In this document: piece after piece, positions 16,959 to 26,616 of the stretch | Numbering within the stretch: the stretch's first letter is position 1 | Layout of the letters: every line of letters begins with the position of its first letter | Origin: Paenibacillus sp. J5C2022 | Lineage (GTDB): Bacteria > Bacillota > Bacilli > Paenibacillales > Paenibacillaceae | Direction of reading: 5' to 3' | Assembly: GCF_025567625.1 (NCBI RefSeq) | Contig: NZ_JAOQJC010000021.1 | Location: forward strand, 1 to 64,000 | DNA: 64,000 bases | Position numbers and translations under genes: made by a program | Notes under the pieces: model-generated | Database searches by the model: none | Told to the model about the DNA's origin: nothing | The model's input: only the letters and a program-made list of their open reading frames with translations

Positions 16959-18119
16959 ATGAAAATAGGGAAATTTGCCCAAGCGCATCACTTAACCATC
17001 GACAGCGTTCGTCATTACATGGAGATGGGATTGTTGCTTCCTGACAAGAAAGGGGGGCAATATCACTTTGACAGCCAGTGCAGTGAGGATGTTCAGGATA
17101 TTGTTGAACTGAAGAAATATGGCTTCACATTAAGTGAAATACGAGGCATCTTATATAAAAAGCGCCTATCCACCTCTATCGACTATGATAAAGACAGAAA
17201 CTATAAGGCGCAATATATCCGGAAGCACCAACAAATTCAACGGGAAATCGAGCAATTAAAAGAGATGGAAAGCAAACTACAACATCGCATTGAAGAAATA
17301 TCATCGACGGAAAGCTCCGGCACCGGCCATCACGGTGTCAATGTGAATGCACTTAGTCTGTTGGCCTGTCCTGATTGCCATCAACCGTTAGTGTTGAAGA
17401 AATGTCAAATTGTGGAGACGCAAATTCAGTCGGGCAACCTCGATTGCCAATGCGGTCGGTCAATCCGTATAGAGGACGGCATCTTATTTTCTGACAAGAG
17501 CAAGTACGGGGAGTATCCATTCGATGATAGTATCGAACAATTCTTTGAGAACACAAGCCCGGAGTTTAAGTATGAGCTGGCAAAGGGCTTTCGCTGGTTA
17601 AGCAATAAGTTCAGAAATGAAATTGACGCAAATGCCGTTGCACTGGAGCTTGGCGTCGGGTATGGCATTTTCCTGAGAAATGTGTATGAAGCCTTATCCG
17701 AGCATAACGTCTACATAGCCGTTGATCACAATATTCAGCTTCTAAAAGAGCTGAAAGAAGTGCTGCAAGGACTGGAGCCGAGCACCATGGTCATTCTTAT
17801 CTGCGCGGATACGCTGGATCTTCCGTTAAAGCCGGATATAGCGGATTTTCTTATTGATGTAGGCGGAGATGCAACTCAAAATGCACAGTTATTGAAAGAA
17901 GTAGATCAGTATGCAAAAGACCGTTCCGCTTTGCTAGGCGGTTATATCGTCTCCGATTGCCCGCCGCACTTAACGGATATAGAAGAACATATCGCAAGTG
18001 TAAACTATACGGTTGTTGAAGAGAGAAGTTCGCAGCAGGTGCCTAGACTCGAAGAGGATGGAACAAAAATAGGCGAAAAAAATAATGTACAAATTTATGC
18101 CGGATTTTTTAAAAGATAG
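16959..18119 (+). CDS. MerR regulator fused to a zinc-ribbon and methyltransferase-like domain
   Basis: Three parts are visible in 386 residues. Residues 1-70 are a MerR winged helix (MKIGKFAQAHHLTIDSVRHY), and 85-115 a coiled coil. Around 130-175 lie two cysteine pairs (CPDC and CQCG), a Trm112/zinc-ribbon arrangement as seen at the N-terminus of some rRNA methyltransferases. Residues ~225-385 resemble a SAM-dependent methyltransferase (ALELGVGYGIFLRNV, a motif I; AVDHN, end of strand 2). The ligand domain of this MerR protein may therefore bind SAM or its target. The ribosome site is weak (AGAGG). The next gene, a hydrolase, has its own promoter. Confidence 0.78.
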   Translation: MKIGKFAQAHHLTIDSVRHYMEMGLLLPDKKGGQYHFDSQCSEDVQDIVELKKYGFTLSEIRGILYKKRLSTSIDYDKDRNYKAQYIRKHQQIQREIEQLKEMESKLQHRIEEISSTESSGTGHHGVNVNALSLLACPDCHQPLVLKKCQIVETQIQSGNLDCQCGRSIRIEDGILFSDKSKYGEYPFDDSIEQFFENTSPEFKYELAKGFRWLSNKFRNEIDANAVALELGVGYGIFLRNVYEALSEHNVYIAVDHNIQLLKELKEVLQGLEPSTMVILICADTLDLPLKPDIADFLIDVGGDATQNAQLLKEVDQYAKDRSALLGGYIVSDCPPHLTDIEEHIASVNYTVVEERSSQQVPRLEEDGTKIGEKNNVQIYAGFFKR

Positions 18120-18137
18120 GGTGCGCCCTATCTTTTT
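18111..18137 (+). terminator. Rho-independent terminator overlapping the MerR-fusion stop codon
   Basis: AAAAGATAGGG-TGCG-CCCTATCTTTT followed by TTT. The stop codon TAG is inside the left arm. Confidence 0.88.
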
Positions 18138-18240
18138 TTGTTGCCCTACAGCGGGGAGAAAAACGGTTTGGATAGGTTTTCAGTGAATCAGGCTATCTAT
18201 TTTGTTGGATGCCCTATAGGAATGCACTATTTTCATCCAA

Positions 18241-18269
18241 TTGACAGGGGGCGCACCCCATAACGTAAT
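18241..18269 (+). promoter_or_regulatory. Hydrolase-gene promoter with GC-rich inverted repeat in the spacer
   Basis: TTGACA at 18241-18246 and CGTAAT at 18264-18269 are 17 bases apart, about 35 bases before the hydrolase start. The spacer begins with a GC-rich dyad, GGGG-GCGCA-CCCC. MerR proteins commonly bind such spacers, so the neighbouring MerR fusion is the obvious candidate regulator. Confidence 0.5.
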
Positions 18270-18302
18270 CTACTTACAAAATAACGAACAGGAGATACGT
18301 CT

Positions 18303-19373
18303 ATGAAAAAGCTGAAAAAAATAATGAAGGTGCTAGTCGCCGTGTTGGCAGCAATAACGATCATATTCGGTATATTGGCATTGCTCCCCTCCCGAACGCC
18401 GCAAATTAAGATGGATGGCAAAGTAGTCCCGAACAGCATTGCAGAGCTTCGAAAGGTGGAAATAGGAGGTATTGACCAGACGCTTCTTATAAGAGGGCAC
18501 AATAAGAACAATCCCGTTATCTTATTCCTGCATGGAGGGCCTGGACAAGGGGAAGTCGGATTTATGAGAGGGTATCAGAAGGCGCTGGAAGAGAAGTTCG
18601 TCGTAGTGCGATGGGATCAGCGCGGAGCGGGAGCGTCCTATTCCAAGGATGTGCCGAAGGAATCGTTCACAATCGAGCAACTGCTGAAGGATACCGACGA
18701 GGTGACGGATTACTTGAGAGAACAATTCAATCAGCCGCAAATTTTTATCAGCGGACATTCATGGGGAACGGTGCTGGGGACGCTTGCAGCCAAAAGCCAT
18801 CCGGAGAAATACTTGGCTTATATCAGTGTGGGACAAGTTGTAAATATGAAGGAAAATGAGAAGCTGTCCTATCAGTTCGCATGGACTAAGGCGAGAGAGG
18901 CGAACGACGAAGAGGCGATTAAGCAATTGGAACAGATCGAGCTCACTTACACCTCCGACAATATGATGAGCTACAGAAAATATGTGGACAAGTTCGGAGG
19001 AGTCATTCAAACAAAACCGGAGAAGGGCATTGCGTCATCACTTCTGCTGTCACCGGAATACCGACTAAGCGAGAAGCAGAACTTTCAAAAAAGAACGTTG
19101 GATGTCGGCAGGCTGATGATACCGGAGATCATGAACATCAATTTTATGGAGGAAGTAAAGGGGCTGGAAGTGCCGACCTATTTTATTATCGGCAAGCATG
19201 ATTATACATCGGTCTATCCGCTGGTCGAGGAATTTTACGAGCAGCTGGAGGCGCCTGTCAAAGAGTTGATTGTATTTGACAACTCGGCGCATCTGCCTCA
19301 GTTGGAAGAAAACAAGAAATTCAACGATACGGTTATTCGCATTATGGAAGAGGTGACGGGGAGGGGGAACTAG
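18303..19373 (+). CDS. Membrane-anchored alpha/beta hydrolase, proline-iminopeptidase-like
   Basis: This 356-residue protein has an N-terminal membrane helix (VLVAVLAAITIIFGILALLP) followed by an alpha/beta-hydrolase domain. HGGPG (oxyanion region), WDQRGAG and the nucleophile elbow GHSWG with Ser153 match the proline iminopeptidase (S33) subgroup; the late histidine is in NSAHLPQLEE. The anchor suggests an extracytoplasmic enzyme. The substrate may be a peptide or a small ester. AGGAG precedes the start. It is downstream of the MerR fusion but behind a terminator and its own promoter. Confidence 0.82.
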   Translation: MKKLKKIMKVLVAVLAAITIIFGILALLPSRTPQIKMDGKVVPNSIAELRKVEIGGIDQTLLIRGHNKNNPVILFLHGGPGQGEVGFMRGYQKALEEKFVVVRWDQRGAGASYSKDVPKESFTIEQLLKDTDEVTDYLREQFNQPQIFISGHSWGTVLGTLAAKSHPEKYLAYISVGQVVNMKENEKLSYQFAWTKAREANDEEAIKQLEQIELTYTSDNMMSYRKYVDKFGGVIQTKPEKGIASSLLLSPEYRLSEKQNFQKRTLDVGRLMIPEIMNINFMEEVKGLEVPTYFIIGKHDYTSVYPLVEEFYEQLEAPVKELIVFDNSAHLPQLEENKKFNDTVIRIMEEVTGRGN

Positions 19374-19426
19374 AGACGAGCAGCGCTGCAACTCGCCTCA
19401 CCTTGCTTCCAGGGAAGAATGCTTGC

Positions 19427-20773
19427 TTAAAACAGCATCAGTTTGCGATATTGCCCCGGCGTTCTTCCCATCTTCCGTTTGAACAGGGCACAGAAGTAAG
19501 CTTCATTCGCGATACCTACCCGGTCGCATAATTCTTGATTGGAATACCTGCTGACCTTCATCAGCTCTACAGCCGTTTCAATTTTCCGGCGATTCATGTA
19601 ATCAACAAGACTCTCCTTCATCTCCTTCTTGAATACAGTGCTGAAATAAGAAGGTACCAGATTCGCCTGTCTTGCAATCGTCTGGAGCGATAATCGTTCC
19701 GTGATATGGCGATTAATGAAATCGACAGCTTTGGCAATGTCCGCCCGGTCAGGCTTGCTCCGCTTGGATGTATGACGCGGCAGTAATGGTTGCGTCCGTC
19801 TGGCCGAGATTGTCCAATTGAGCCGATTGATCTCCCCTGGAGCCAATTCCAGAGCACCTGTCTCGGAAGGAGACAATGATAAATTGAATGCATTCGGCAC
19901 ACAAGTGTGCGGTTCAAGCGAGATAGCATTGCTCCATTCCGGAAGGAACAGAACGAGCTTGGAGAACTGGGAATCCACCTCATACTCCATTTGCAGCGAT
20001 GCCGCTTCATCTACAATTTGAAAGGAATAGCAGGCCTCGTCCACTGTTTCCGGATTGCGGCATTCCAGAACGTACAGACGGGGCTCAACAGTATTTAAAC
20101 GAGCCCCTCTTCGTAGCAGCTCTGCCGTCTTGCGATCACTCTGTATATGCAGCGCATGCCCGGCATTGTCGTACTCCCACTCTGCCCATGCCGGAATTTG
20201 CACGTGAATGCGCTCCTTTCCCCCGGTTAACCGGAAGTAGGGATGAAATCCAAGTGCGAACGGCGCATAACGCTCACCTTTATTTTCTGCGCGAACCTCT
20301 AACGATAAGCTGCCCTCCTTCAAGCGATAGGTCATCGTATATTGGACCGCATGCGGAAAATAAGCAAAGCGCTCCGGGTCGTCCGTATAAGCATAGCATG
20401 CCGTGATGAAAGCTCCGTGCTCTTCATCGGCACCTACTTTCAACACTTTCCAGGGAAGTCTGCCTATCTCTCCATGGAGATGATGGGGGCCCCTATTCGG
20501 CGGCAACGTATACGTAACCCCCCTATGGACCAATTTTCCTTGTTCGGTTGATCCTGGAAAGCTGAGCACAGGTATGCCGTATCGAGTCGGATGTTCCCTT
20601 AGTGCCGCAAGCGACGGGGGAGATAATATCAACTCTTGTCCTTGCCAACTGTATCGGATCACATTCATTCCGCATGCCGCAGTAATCTCGACCAGGCCAT
20701 TCGCAGCCCGGTCAATCAAGCGGTAAAGAGTTTCACCCTCGCGTTCAAATGTCATAAACGAATATCGTCCCAT
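19427..20773 (-). CDS. Aldose 1-epimerase-AraC fusion transcriptional regulator
   Basis: This 448-residue single frame has two halves. Residues ~15-320 form a galactose-mutarotase-like beta-sandwich with all three catalytic-site residues in family motifs: His98 in HHLHG, His177 in GFHPYF and Glu287 in LEPHTC. Residues ~345-447 are an AraC DNA-binding domain (LQTIARQANLVPSYFSTVFK; ELCDRVGIANEAYFCALFKR). AraC proteins normally carry a cupin or response-regulator sensor, so an epimerase fold here would be an anomeric-sugar sensor, possibly still catalytic. GGGGAGGG precedes the ATG. It lies 88 bases downstream of the GH16 gene and probably controls this locus. Confidence 0.85.
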   Translation of the reverse strand: MGRYSFMTFEREGETLYRLIDRAANGLVEITAACGMNVIRYSWQGQELILSPPSLAALREHPTRYGIPVLSFPGSTEQGKLVHRGVTYTLPPNRGPHHLHGEIGRLPWKVLKVGADEEHGAFITACYAYTDDPERFAYFPHAVQYTMTYRLKEGSLSLEVRAENKGERYAPFALGFHPYFRLTGGKERIHVQIPAWAEWEYDNAGHALHIQSDRKTAELLRRGARLNTVEPRLYVLECRNPETVDEACYSFQIVDEAASLQMEYEVDSQFSKLVLFLPEWSNAISLEPHTCVPNAFNLSLSPSETGALELAPGEINRLNWTISARRTQPLLPRHTSKRSKPDRADIAKAVDFINRHITERLSLQTIARQANLVPSYFSTVFKKEMKESLVDYMNRRKIETAVELMKVSRYSNQELCDRVGIANEAYFCALFKRKMGRTPGQYRKLMLF

Positions 20774-20861
20774 GTTTGTACCCTCCCCTCTGTCCCATCA
20801 GTAGAGAGGCTGCTCCCCAGACGAAGATTCTGAAGGAATCAGCCCCTCCGACCATGTTGAG

Positions 20862-23800
20862 CTATCCTTCGCGAACCGTAACTGAAAGGGTATCGCTGGA
20901 GACTGCACCTGCGCGATTGATCAGTTCTGCCCGGTATTCGTACACACCTGGTCCCCTGTCCATGATGTACGTTATAGCCGACTGTGCATGAGGTGTTTGG
21001 GCATTTAGTGCCTGCGTATCGATTAGCACCTCATTTTCATACAGCCTATATTCGGTTGCATTGGTGCCCCACCACATGTTCATTGCAATTGTATAGCTTC
21101 CATCCCCGTCCCAATTATCCGAAGACAATACGGGCTTGGCCGGAGCCGCAGCCGACACTGTTACGGTATGCGTATCACTGACCGTTGTTCCATCCGCATT
21201 CGTCAGCTCGGCTACATACGTATATGTTCCGTTGCTTCTGCCTCTGACACGTGTAGTCGCTTGTTGCGCGCCAGGGGTATCGGCAGTGAGTGCTTGCGTG
21301 TCGATCAGCGTGCCATTCTCATACAGCTTGTAGGTTGTTCCGTTTACCCCCCACCACATATGCATCGTAAGGTTGTAATCACCATCGGCGAGCCCGCTGT
21401 CCTGGCCGTTATTGTCCGCCAGAACGGGCTTGCCAGGCACATTGCTTTGCCCGGGGTCTGTGCCGGCTTTCTTGCTGTAGACCCGCACATAATCAACATC
21501 CATACTTTTGCCATGCGCAGCATCGGTAATCATACCCGCCCAGTTCAGCACAGCCGTAGACAAGATTGGAGTGACTGGAGCGGCGGCATTGTACACCGGC
21601 TTGCGGGCAATTTCCATCCCATCAAAGTAATAGATCAGCTCCTGCTCAGTCCACTCCAGTCCGTACGTATGGAAGTCGTTGCTGAGATCCTCCTCCGCCA
21701 AGGTCCGTTTGGACGTAGTAGCACCTGCGCCGTTGGCTTCGTAATGCAGAGTCGTGTTGATCGCATTGGGATAATGACCCTCGTTAATATCTATCTCGAA
21801 TTTGGGATTTGCCGTATGAATCATCCAGAATGCCTGATTTAATCCCGGGACAGCCGCATAGCGGTATCTGGCTTCCCAATAGCCATACTGCTGTTCGAAC
21901 ACTTCAGGCTTCACCCAGACGTGAGCCGTTGTCCAATCGGCCCCGCCCCGCTGCTCTTTCTTGGTGACAAGCTTAAGCAGTCCATTCTCGACAACCGCAT
22001 TTTCCTTCCATCGGCTGGACAGAATGTGCGAGGGATAACCGTTTGCCGAATCCCAGACATCCCAATCCAGCGAACTGCCGTTGAACTCATCTTGGAAGGC
22101 GAGTTCCCACTCCGCACCCGTATGCGGCCCTGACCATACAATCGTTTGCAGCAGCCGCTTGAGCATCACCGTCATCTCGGCACGGGTAGAGGTTCCTTGC
22201 GGCTGGAATGCTTGAGCTTCCGTGCCTGACATTATTCCGAATCCGACGATCTGCTTCACTGCATCCCGGGCCCATGGCGCAATCGACGCGAGGTCTGTGA
22301 AGCTGTCGTAAGGGTTCGCTGAGGCATCGTACCACTCCAGATTTTTGCTCACATACCGGACACTATGCTCCAGCATCAGCGCCATCTCTTCTCTGGTTAT
22401 AGGCGAAGCCGGCTGAAGTTGATCCTGACTGATCGGGAGATTCTGCAGCAGTCCAACTGCCTGGGCCGCACCTGCCGCATCTGCCAACTCACTGCCTGCA
22501 GGGACATCATTGAACGAGTTGCCTGCATCATTATCTTCGAGACCGAGCGCCTGTGCCAAGGAGACGATGAAATCACCTCGGGTAGTGGTCTGATCCGGCG
22601 CGAACAGAGTTGGGGATACGCCGCTTATCAATCCCTTATTCGACAGGCTGACAATATCGTTCTCGGCCCAATGGCCGTCTATATCCTCGAATGCAGTGAC
22701 AGGATTCGTAACATGGTCGTCCGTTACAGTATCGGCGTTCACATACAGCGTTTGCCACACTGTGGTATAGTCGGTCGCGCTGTTCAGAATTTCGAAGCGT
22801 ACCGCGCTGGCCCGGGTATTCACTTCACTTCCGGCCGGTGTTTCTTTGAGAAGCTTTACGAATTCTCCAGGTTGGCCGGAGAAATCATAAGTGCCGAGTC
22901 CATACCACCCGATCTGACCATCGGTGAGATCGACATATACCGTATCAATCGTACCTTCATGATGGATGTCGTACCTGACATTCGGGTCGTTTTTGTTATC
23001 GTCCCAGAACAGCTTGTAGATGGAGATTCGGACTTTGCCCTGGCTATAAATATAGGGGTTATAGGTGGCTGTGGCATTCGGGTCAATCGTCCATATGGTG
23101 CCCGGTGCATTCTGGATCGGTCCCTTGACAGCGCCGCTCCACTGCCAGGCTCCGGTAACCGAGAAGCCAGGTATCGTATCCACATCAATTACGCCGTTCT
23201 CAAGGTCCACCGGAGGCTCCTCCGGAGGTGCCTCGTCGAGTGGCGGTAGCGCTGTAAGCTTGATGTCGTCCAAGGATACGGGATCGGCAGCAATCAGCCG
23301 CAGGCGAGGAGCGGTCGGATTGTTGTAAGTCGCCCCTGCCTTGTCGAATACATCCCTTTGCCCGATCAACTCAAGTGCTTCCGGGTCAGTCCCCCAGTAG
23401 ATGTCATTCTTTAAATTGTTAAGGGTCGATTCTATTCTGAGGTAATACCAAGTATCCGGCTGGAGCTCGCTAGTCAGCTTTGTACCGTAAGCGCCGTCAG
23501 AGCCGCCTCCCCATCTCACCGAGTCCGAATATAAGGAGAGCCACCACAACTTCTTGGGAATTGGCGTTTGTGTATCGTCCAGCACGAACCTGACGATCTC
23601 CACATCGGCAGCTTTTTCGGCTCCCGCTGTCTTCACCTTTGCTTCGAATAACAATCTTCCGTCATTTGGTACGGTTGGAGAAGTGGACAGCGTAACTCCG
23701 TCCTGGAATTTCAAATAATTCGTCGGGTTCATTGCATCTGCAGCAGATACAAAGATACTGTTGGTCCGGTTGAGCTGCCATAGCGTGGAAGTGCCGCCAT

Positions 23801-24002
23801 AGCTGCTTTCGTCATTGGGAAAGGGCAACCCGGAGATGACTCCGGGAGCCTGATAGTCGAAAGTCTGGTTGATGGCTACCGTCTCCTCCGCCGCCTCTTG
23901 GGCGAGCGCAGAATTTATCGGGGTTCCGATAGCGCTTCCAATTAGAAGTGCAGCCAAACCGGTTGCGATCAGTCCTCTGTTCAGAACGTTCATCAAGCGC
24001 AT
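20862..24002 (-). CDS. Secreted SLH-anchored GH16 glycoside hydrolase
   Basis: This protein of about 1046 residues has a signal peptide, an N-terminal region of ~400 residues of two unassigned beta-rich modules, three SLH domains (about 438-490, 493-560 and 565-625), a GH16 catalytic domain (~628-845) and two repeats of about 90 residues resembling the ChiA N-terminal/FnIII-like module ([18 protein letters not shown] and its copy). The GH16 active site ExDxxE is Glu736-Asp738-Glu741. GH16 enzymes cut beta-1,3/1,4-glucans, agar, porphyran or carrageenan; the target is not decidable here. Central SLH domains are unusual. The start is ATG 24002 after GAGGAGG; an in-frame GTG at 24017 lies within that site. 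Confidence 0.85.
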   Translation of the reverse strand: MRLMNVLNRGLIATGLAALLIGSAIGTPINSALAQEAAEETVAINQTFDYQAPGVISGLPFPNDESSYGGTSTLWQLNRTNSIFVSAADAMNPTNYLKFQDGVTLSTSPTVPNDGRLLFEAKVKTAGAEKAADVEIVRFVLDDTQTPIPKKLWWLSLYSDSVRWGGGSDGAYGTKLTSELQPDTWYYLRIESTLNNLKNDIYWGTDPEALELIGQRDVFDKAGATYNNPTAPRLRLIAADPVSLDDIKLTALPPLDEAPPEEPPVDLENGVIDVDTIPGFSVTGAWQWSGAVKGPIQNAPGTIWTIDPNATATYNPYIYSQGKVRISIYKLFWDDNKNDPNVRYDIHHEGTIDTVYVDLTDGQIGWYGLGTYDFSGQPGEFVKLLKETPAGSEVNTRASAVRFEILNSATDYTTVWQTLYVNADTVTDDHVTNPVTAFEDIDGHWAENDIVSLSNKGLISGVSPTLFAPDQTTTRGDFIVSLAQALGLEDNDAGNSFNDVPAGSELADAAGAAQAVGLLQNLPISQDQLQPASPITREEMALMLEHSVRYVSKNLEWYDASANPYDSFTDLASIAPWARDAVKQIVGFGIMSGTEAQAFQPQGTSTRAEMTVMLKRLLQTIVWSGPHTGAEWELAFQDEFNGSSLDWDVWDSANGYPSHILSSRWKENAVVENGLLKLVTKKEQRGGADWTTAHVWVKPEVFEQQYGYWEARYRYAAVPGLNQAFWMIHTANPKFEIDINEGHYPNAINTTLHYEANGAGATTSKRTLAEEDLSNDFHTYGLEWTEQELIYYFDGMEIARKPVYNAAAPVTPILSTAVLNWAGMITDAAHGKSMDVDYVRVYSKKAGTDPGQSNVPGKPVLADNNGQDSGLADGDYNLTMHMWWGVNGTTYKLYENGTLIDTQALTADTPGAQQATTRVRGRSNGTYTYVAELTNADGTTVSDTHTVTVSAAAPAKPVLSSDNWDGDGSYTIAMNMWWGTNATEYRLYENEVLIDTQALNAQTPHAQSAITYIMDRGPGVYEYRAELINRAGAVSSDTLSVTVREG

Positions 24003-24061
24003 AATTATCCTCCTCACGGATCATTAATCAAGCTGCACGACAATAAATGACTTGTAGCGCA

Positions 24062-24088
24062 AGCCGCATGCCCACGGGACATACGGCT
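24062..24088 (-). other. Intergenic hairpin between the solute-binding protein and GH16 genes
   Basis: AGCCG-ATG-CCC pairs with GGG-CAT-CGGCT with single mismatches or bulges. There is no T-run. Such hairpins after binding-protein genes often protect the upstream mRNA or reduce read-through. Confidence 0.4.
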
Positions 24089-24114
24089 CGATGAAACTCG
24101 GTTCAATCCGAACG

Positions 24115-25674
24115 TTATTGCGTGCTGGAGATATACTCATTCATTTGCTCGACGTAGGCTTTGCCGCCTTTCTCGTACCATTGGGTAAGCAGGTTGTCGA
24201 ACGCATCGACCGGCAGGTCGCCAACCATAATCTTCGTGATCGTCTCGTCCCATATCAGCTTGAAATCCATGAAGGAGGGTTGCTTCGCCGCCGGGGGGAT
24301 AAACCCTTGATCAAGTGAGAACTCCACAGTATCAATTGCTTTATCGACGAACGTCTTCAGACCGGATCTGATATCGTTCGGAAGTTTGGTATCGATGAAG
24401 AAGTCGCCGTCGTTGGCTCTTCTGACGATCGCTCTGCGCCATGGGGCGGTGACATCGGGATTGTACTGGCGGTTTCCGTCCACCATCGTATATTCCACGC
24501 CTTCCACGCCATACTTCACCAGATCCCATCCTTTGTCTGACAGCAGCCAGTCGAGCACTTGAAGTGTGCGCTCGGGGTTTTTGGCCTTTTCCGTTACGCC
24601 CCATACCCCGAAGGTAGCGGTTCCGTAAGCGGCGCCTTTCAGATCGCCTTGCTCGTTTTGGACAAATAAATAAGTAATTTCCGTATTTGGGTCATTTTCT
24701 TTTCCTGTCAGCTCAGCGGTATACGCATTGCCGGCAAATTCGGTGCGGACACCCGATATACCCAGCTTGAATCGATCAACCGATGCATTGCGGTCAATCA
24801 CTGCCGAATCAGGGTCTACCAGCCCCTCTTTAAACAACTGCTGTGTGTAGGCCAGCACCTTCTTGTACGTGTCGGAGTTTTGATCGTACATTGGCGTGAT
24901 ATATTGGTACGGCCCTGCATTGGCCTTCTGCCAGCCGAGATCGCCGAACTGATTGGACAAGAGGGGATCGATCATCTTTGCCGTATTCAGATATGCGGCA
25001 TAACCATAGGTGTCGTTCTTGCCATTTTTGTCCGGGTCATTAAAGGTGAACTGGCGCAGAATGTCAGTAAATTGATCGACGGTTACTTCATGGTTGGCCG
25101 GCATCTCGAACCCGATGTTGTTCAGCCAGTCCTCGCGGACAATAAAGCCGTCATTGCGTGCCACGGAAGTGCGGGGAACGGCATAATAATTGCCATCGCG
25201 CTTGGTCTCCAGCGCCTTCCAGGAAATGTCATACGTATACTTCTTCACATTGGGCAGATTATCCAGATAAGGGTTGATCGGAATGAGCACACCGTCGTTA
25301 ACGGCGTTGATAAAGGACTCGTCAGATTCCGAAGGGAAGAAGATGAGATCCGGATAATCGCCGGAAACGAGTGACAACTGCAGTTGCTCCTTATACCCGG
25401 TTGATGGCGGGATGACCCAATTCAATTCCACATTGAGGTCCTGTTCCAATTGGTCGAATATGGCCTGGTCAGCCGGTGCGACATTCGCCGTTGAGAAGTT
25501 GGCCATAATCGAGATCTTGGCCTTCTCTTGTGCAGCGGGCTGGCCGCCCTCCGGACTTGTGGACGCTCCGGACGATTTGTCGTTATTCGACGAGCCATTG
25601 GAGGAACAAGCGGATACCAGAAGCATCGACAAAACCATGCCGCCGATGAACATACGTTTGTAATTGTGTTTCAT
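24115..25674 (-). CDS. Sugar ABC transporter solute-binding lipoprotein
   Basis: This 519-residue lipoprotein (lipid cysteine Cys23 in VSAC) belongs to the large Lpl-type extracellular binding proteins of Paenibacillus and relatives, with the family patterns ISIMANFSTANV at the N-terminus and WVIPPSTGYKEQLQLSLVSG. It captures oligosaccharides for the two permeases encoded just upstream. No ATPase gene is present; such systems share MsmX-type ATPases. GGGGAG precedes the ATG. Confidence 0.88.
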   Translation of the reverse strand: MKHNYKRMFIGGMVLSMLLVSACSSNGSSNNDKSSGASTSPEGGQPAAQEKAKISIMANFSTANVAPADQAIFDQLEQDLNVELNWVIPPSTGYKEQLQLSLVSGDYPDLIFFPSESDESFINAVNDGVLIPINPYLDNLPNVKKYTYDISWKALETKRDGNYYAVPRTSVARNDGFIVREDWLNNIGFEMPANHEVTVDQFTDILRQFTFNDPDKNGKNDTYGYAAYLNTAKMIDPLLSNQFGDLGWQKANAGPYQYITPMYDQNSDTYKKVLAYTQQLFKEGLVDPDSAVIDRNASVDRFKLGISGVRTEFAGNAYTAELTGKENDPNTEITYLFVQNEQGDLKGAAYGTATFGVWGVTEKAKNPERTLQVLDWLLSDKGWDLVKYGVEGVEYTMVDGNRQYNPDVTAPWRRAIVRRANDGDFFIDTKLPNDIRSGLKTFVDKAIDTVEFSLDQGFIPPAAKQPSFMDFKLIWDETITKIMVGDLPVDAFDNLLTQWYEKGGKAYVEQMNEYISSTQ

Positions 25675-25725
25675 GCGGATACTCCCCTCAGTTTATGTGT
25701 ATTTATAATAAAGGCTTTGCCTCCA

Positions 25726-26604
25726 TTATCCTTTGACTGACCCTAGCATGATGCCTTTGACAAAATACTTCTGCAGGAACGGGTAAACGCACAAGATTGG
25801 AAGCGTCACCAGCATCAATGTGGCGTATTGCAGAGTAACGGGGGTCAATTGCTGGCCGCCCGATTCCGCTGCGTTATCCCCTCCCGATATGGAGGCAAGC
25901 TTCGCCCCCTCGATCACCTCGCGCAGGAATAGCATCAGAGGCCACTTCTCCACCGTTCGGATATACACGATCGCATTGAAGAAGTTATTCCAATAAGCCA
26001 CGGCAGTAAACAAGCAAAGTGTTGCGATGATAGGCATAGACAACGGTACTACGATGCGGAACAGAATGTACGGGTCCGAAGCGCCATCGATTCTCGCTGC
26101 CTCTTCAAGCTCCTCGGGAATGTTCTCCATAAACGTCTTCATCAGAATCAGATTAAAGCCGGACATCAGCATTGGCAGTACCAGGGCCGCCAGTGAGTCG
26201 AGCAATCCAAGCGAACGCATCAATAAGTAGTTGGGGATGAGCCCTCCGTTGAACAGCATGGTGAAGACGATGGCAAGCATGAAAACGGTTCGTCCACGCA
26301 AATGCCTCTTGGATAGCGAGTAGGCTGTCAAAATATACAGCAGAATGCCGAACAGCACTCCTGAGGCGGTCACGATTATCGTGTTCCGATAGCTGGACCA
26401 GAGCACAGGATGTCGCAAAATTTCTACATACGCTTCCAGGCTGACATGCTTGGGCCATATGCGCAAAGGGTTTTCAATATAAGCCGAGTAAGAGCTGACG
26501 GATACGGCCAGTACATTGATAAACGGATACAGCATCAAAATACCGATAAGCACAACGAGTGTGTAATTCACGCCGTCAAACAAACTGAACTTCTTAAGTT
26601 TCAT
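25726..26604 (-). CDS. Carbohydrate ABC transporter permease (LplC-type)
   Basis: This 292-residue protein has six membrane segments and the EAA loop EEAARIDGASDPYILFRIVV, which docks to the ATPase. The opening FSLFDGVNYTLVVLIGILML is typical of LplC/YtcP-type permeases. It lies 12 bases behind the partner permease and before the binding-protein gene, all on one strand. Confidence 0.9.
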   Translation of the reverse strand: MKLKKFSLFDGVNYTLVVLIGILMLYPFINVLAVSVSSYSAYIENPLRIWPKHVSLEAYVEILRHPVLWSSYRNTIIVTASGVLFGILLYILTAYSLSKRHLRGRTVFMLAIVFTMLFNGGLIPNYLLMRSLGLLDSLAALVLPMLMSGFNLILMKTFMENIPEELEEAARIDGASDPYILFRIVVPLSMPIIATLCLFTAVAYWNNFFNAIVYIRTVEKWPLMLFLREVIEGAKLASISGGDNAAESGGQQLTPVTLQYATLMLVTLPILCVYPFLQKYFVKGIMLGSVKG

Positions 26605-26616
26605 CTGGCGCCCCCC

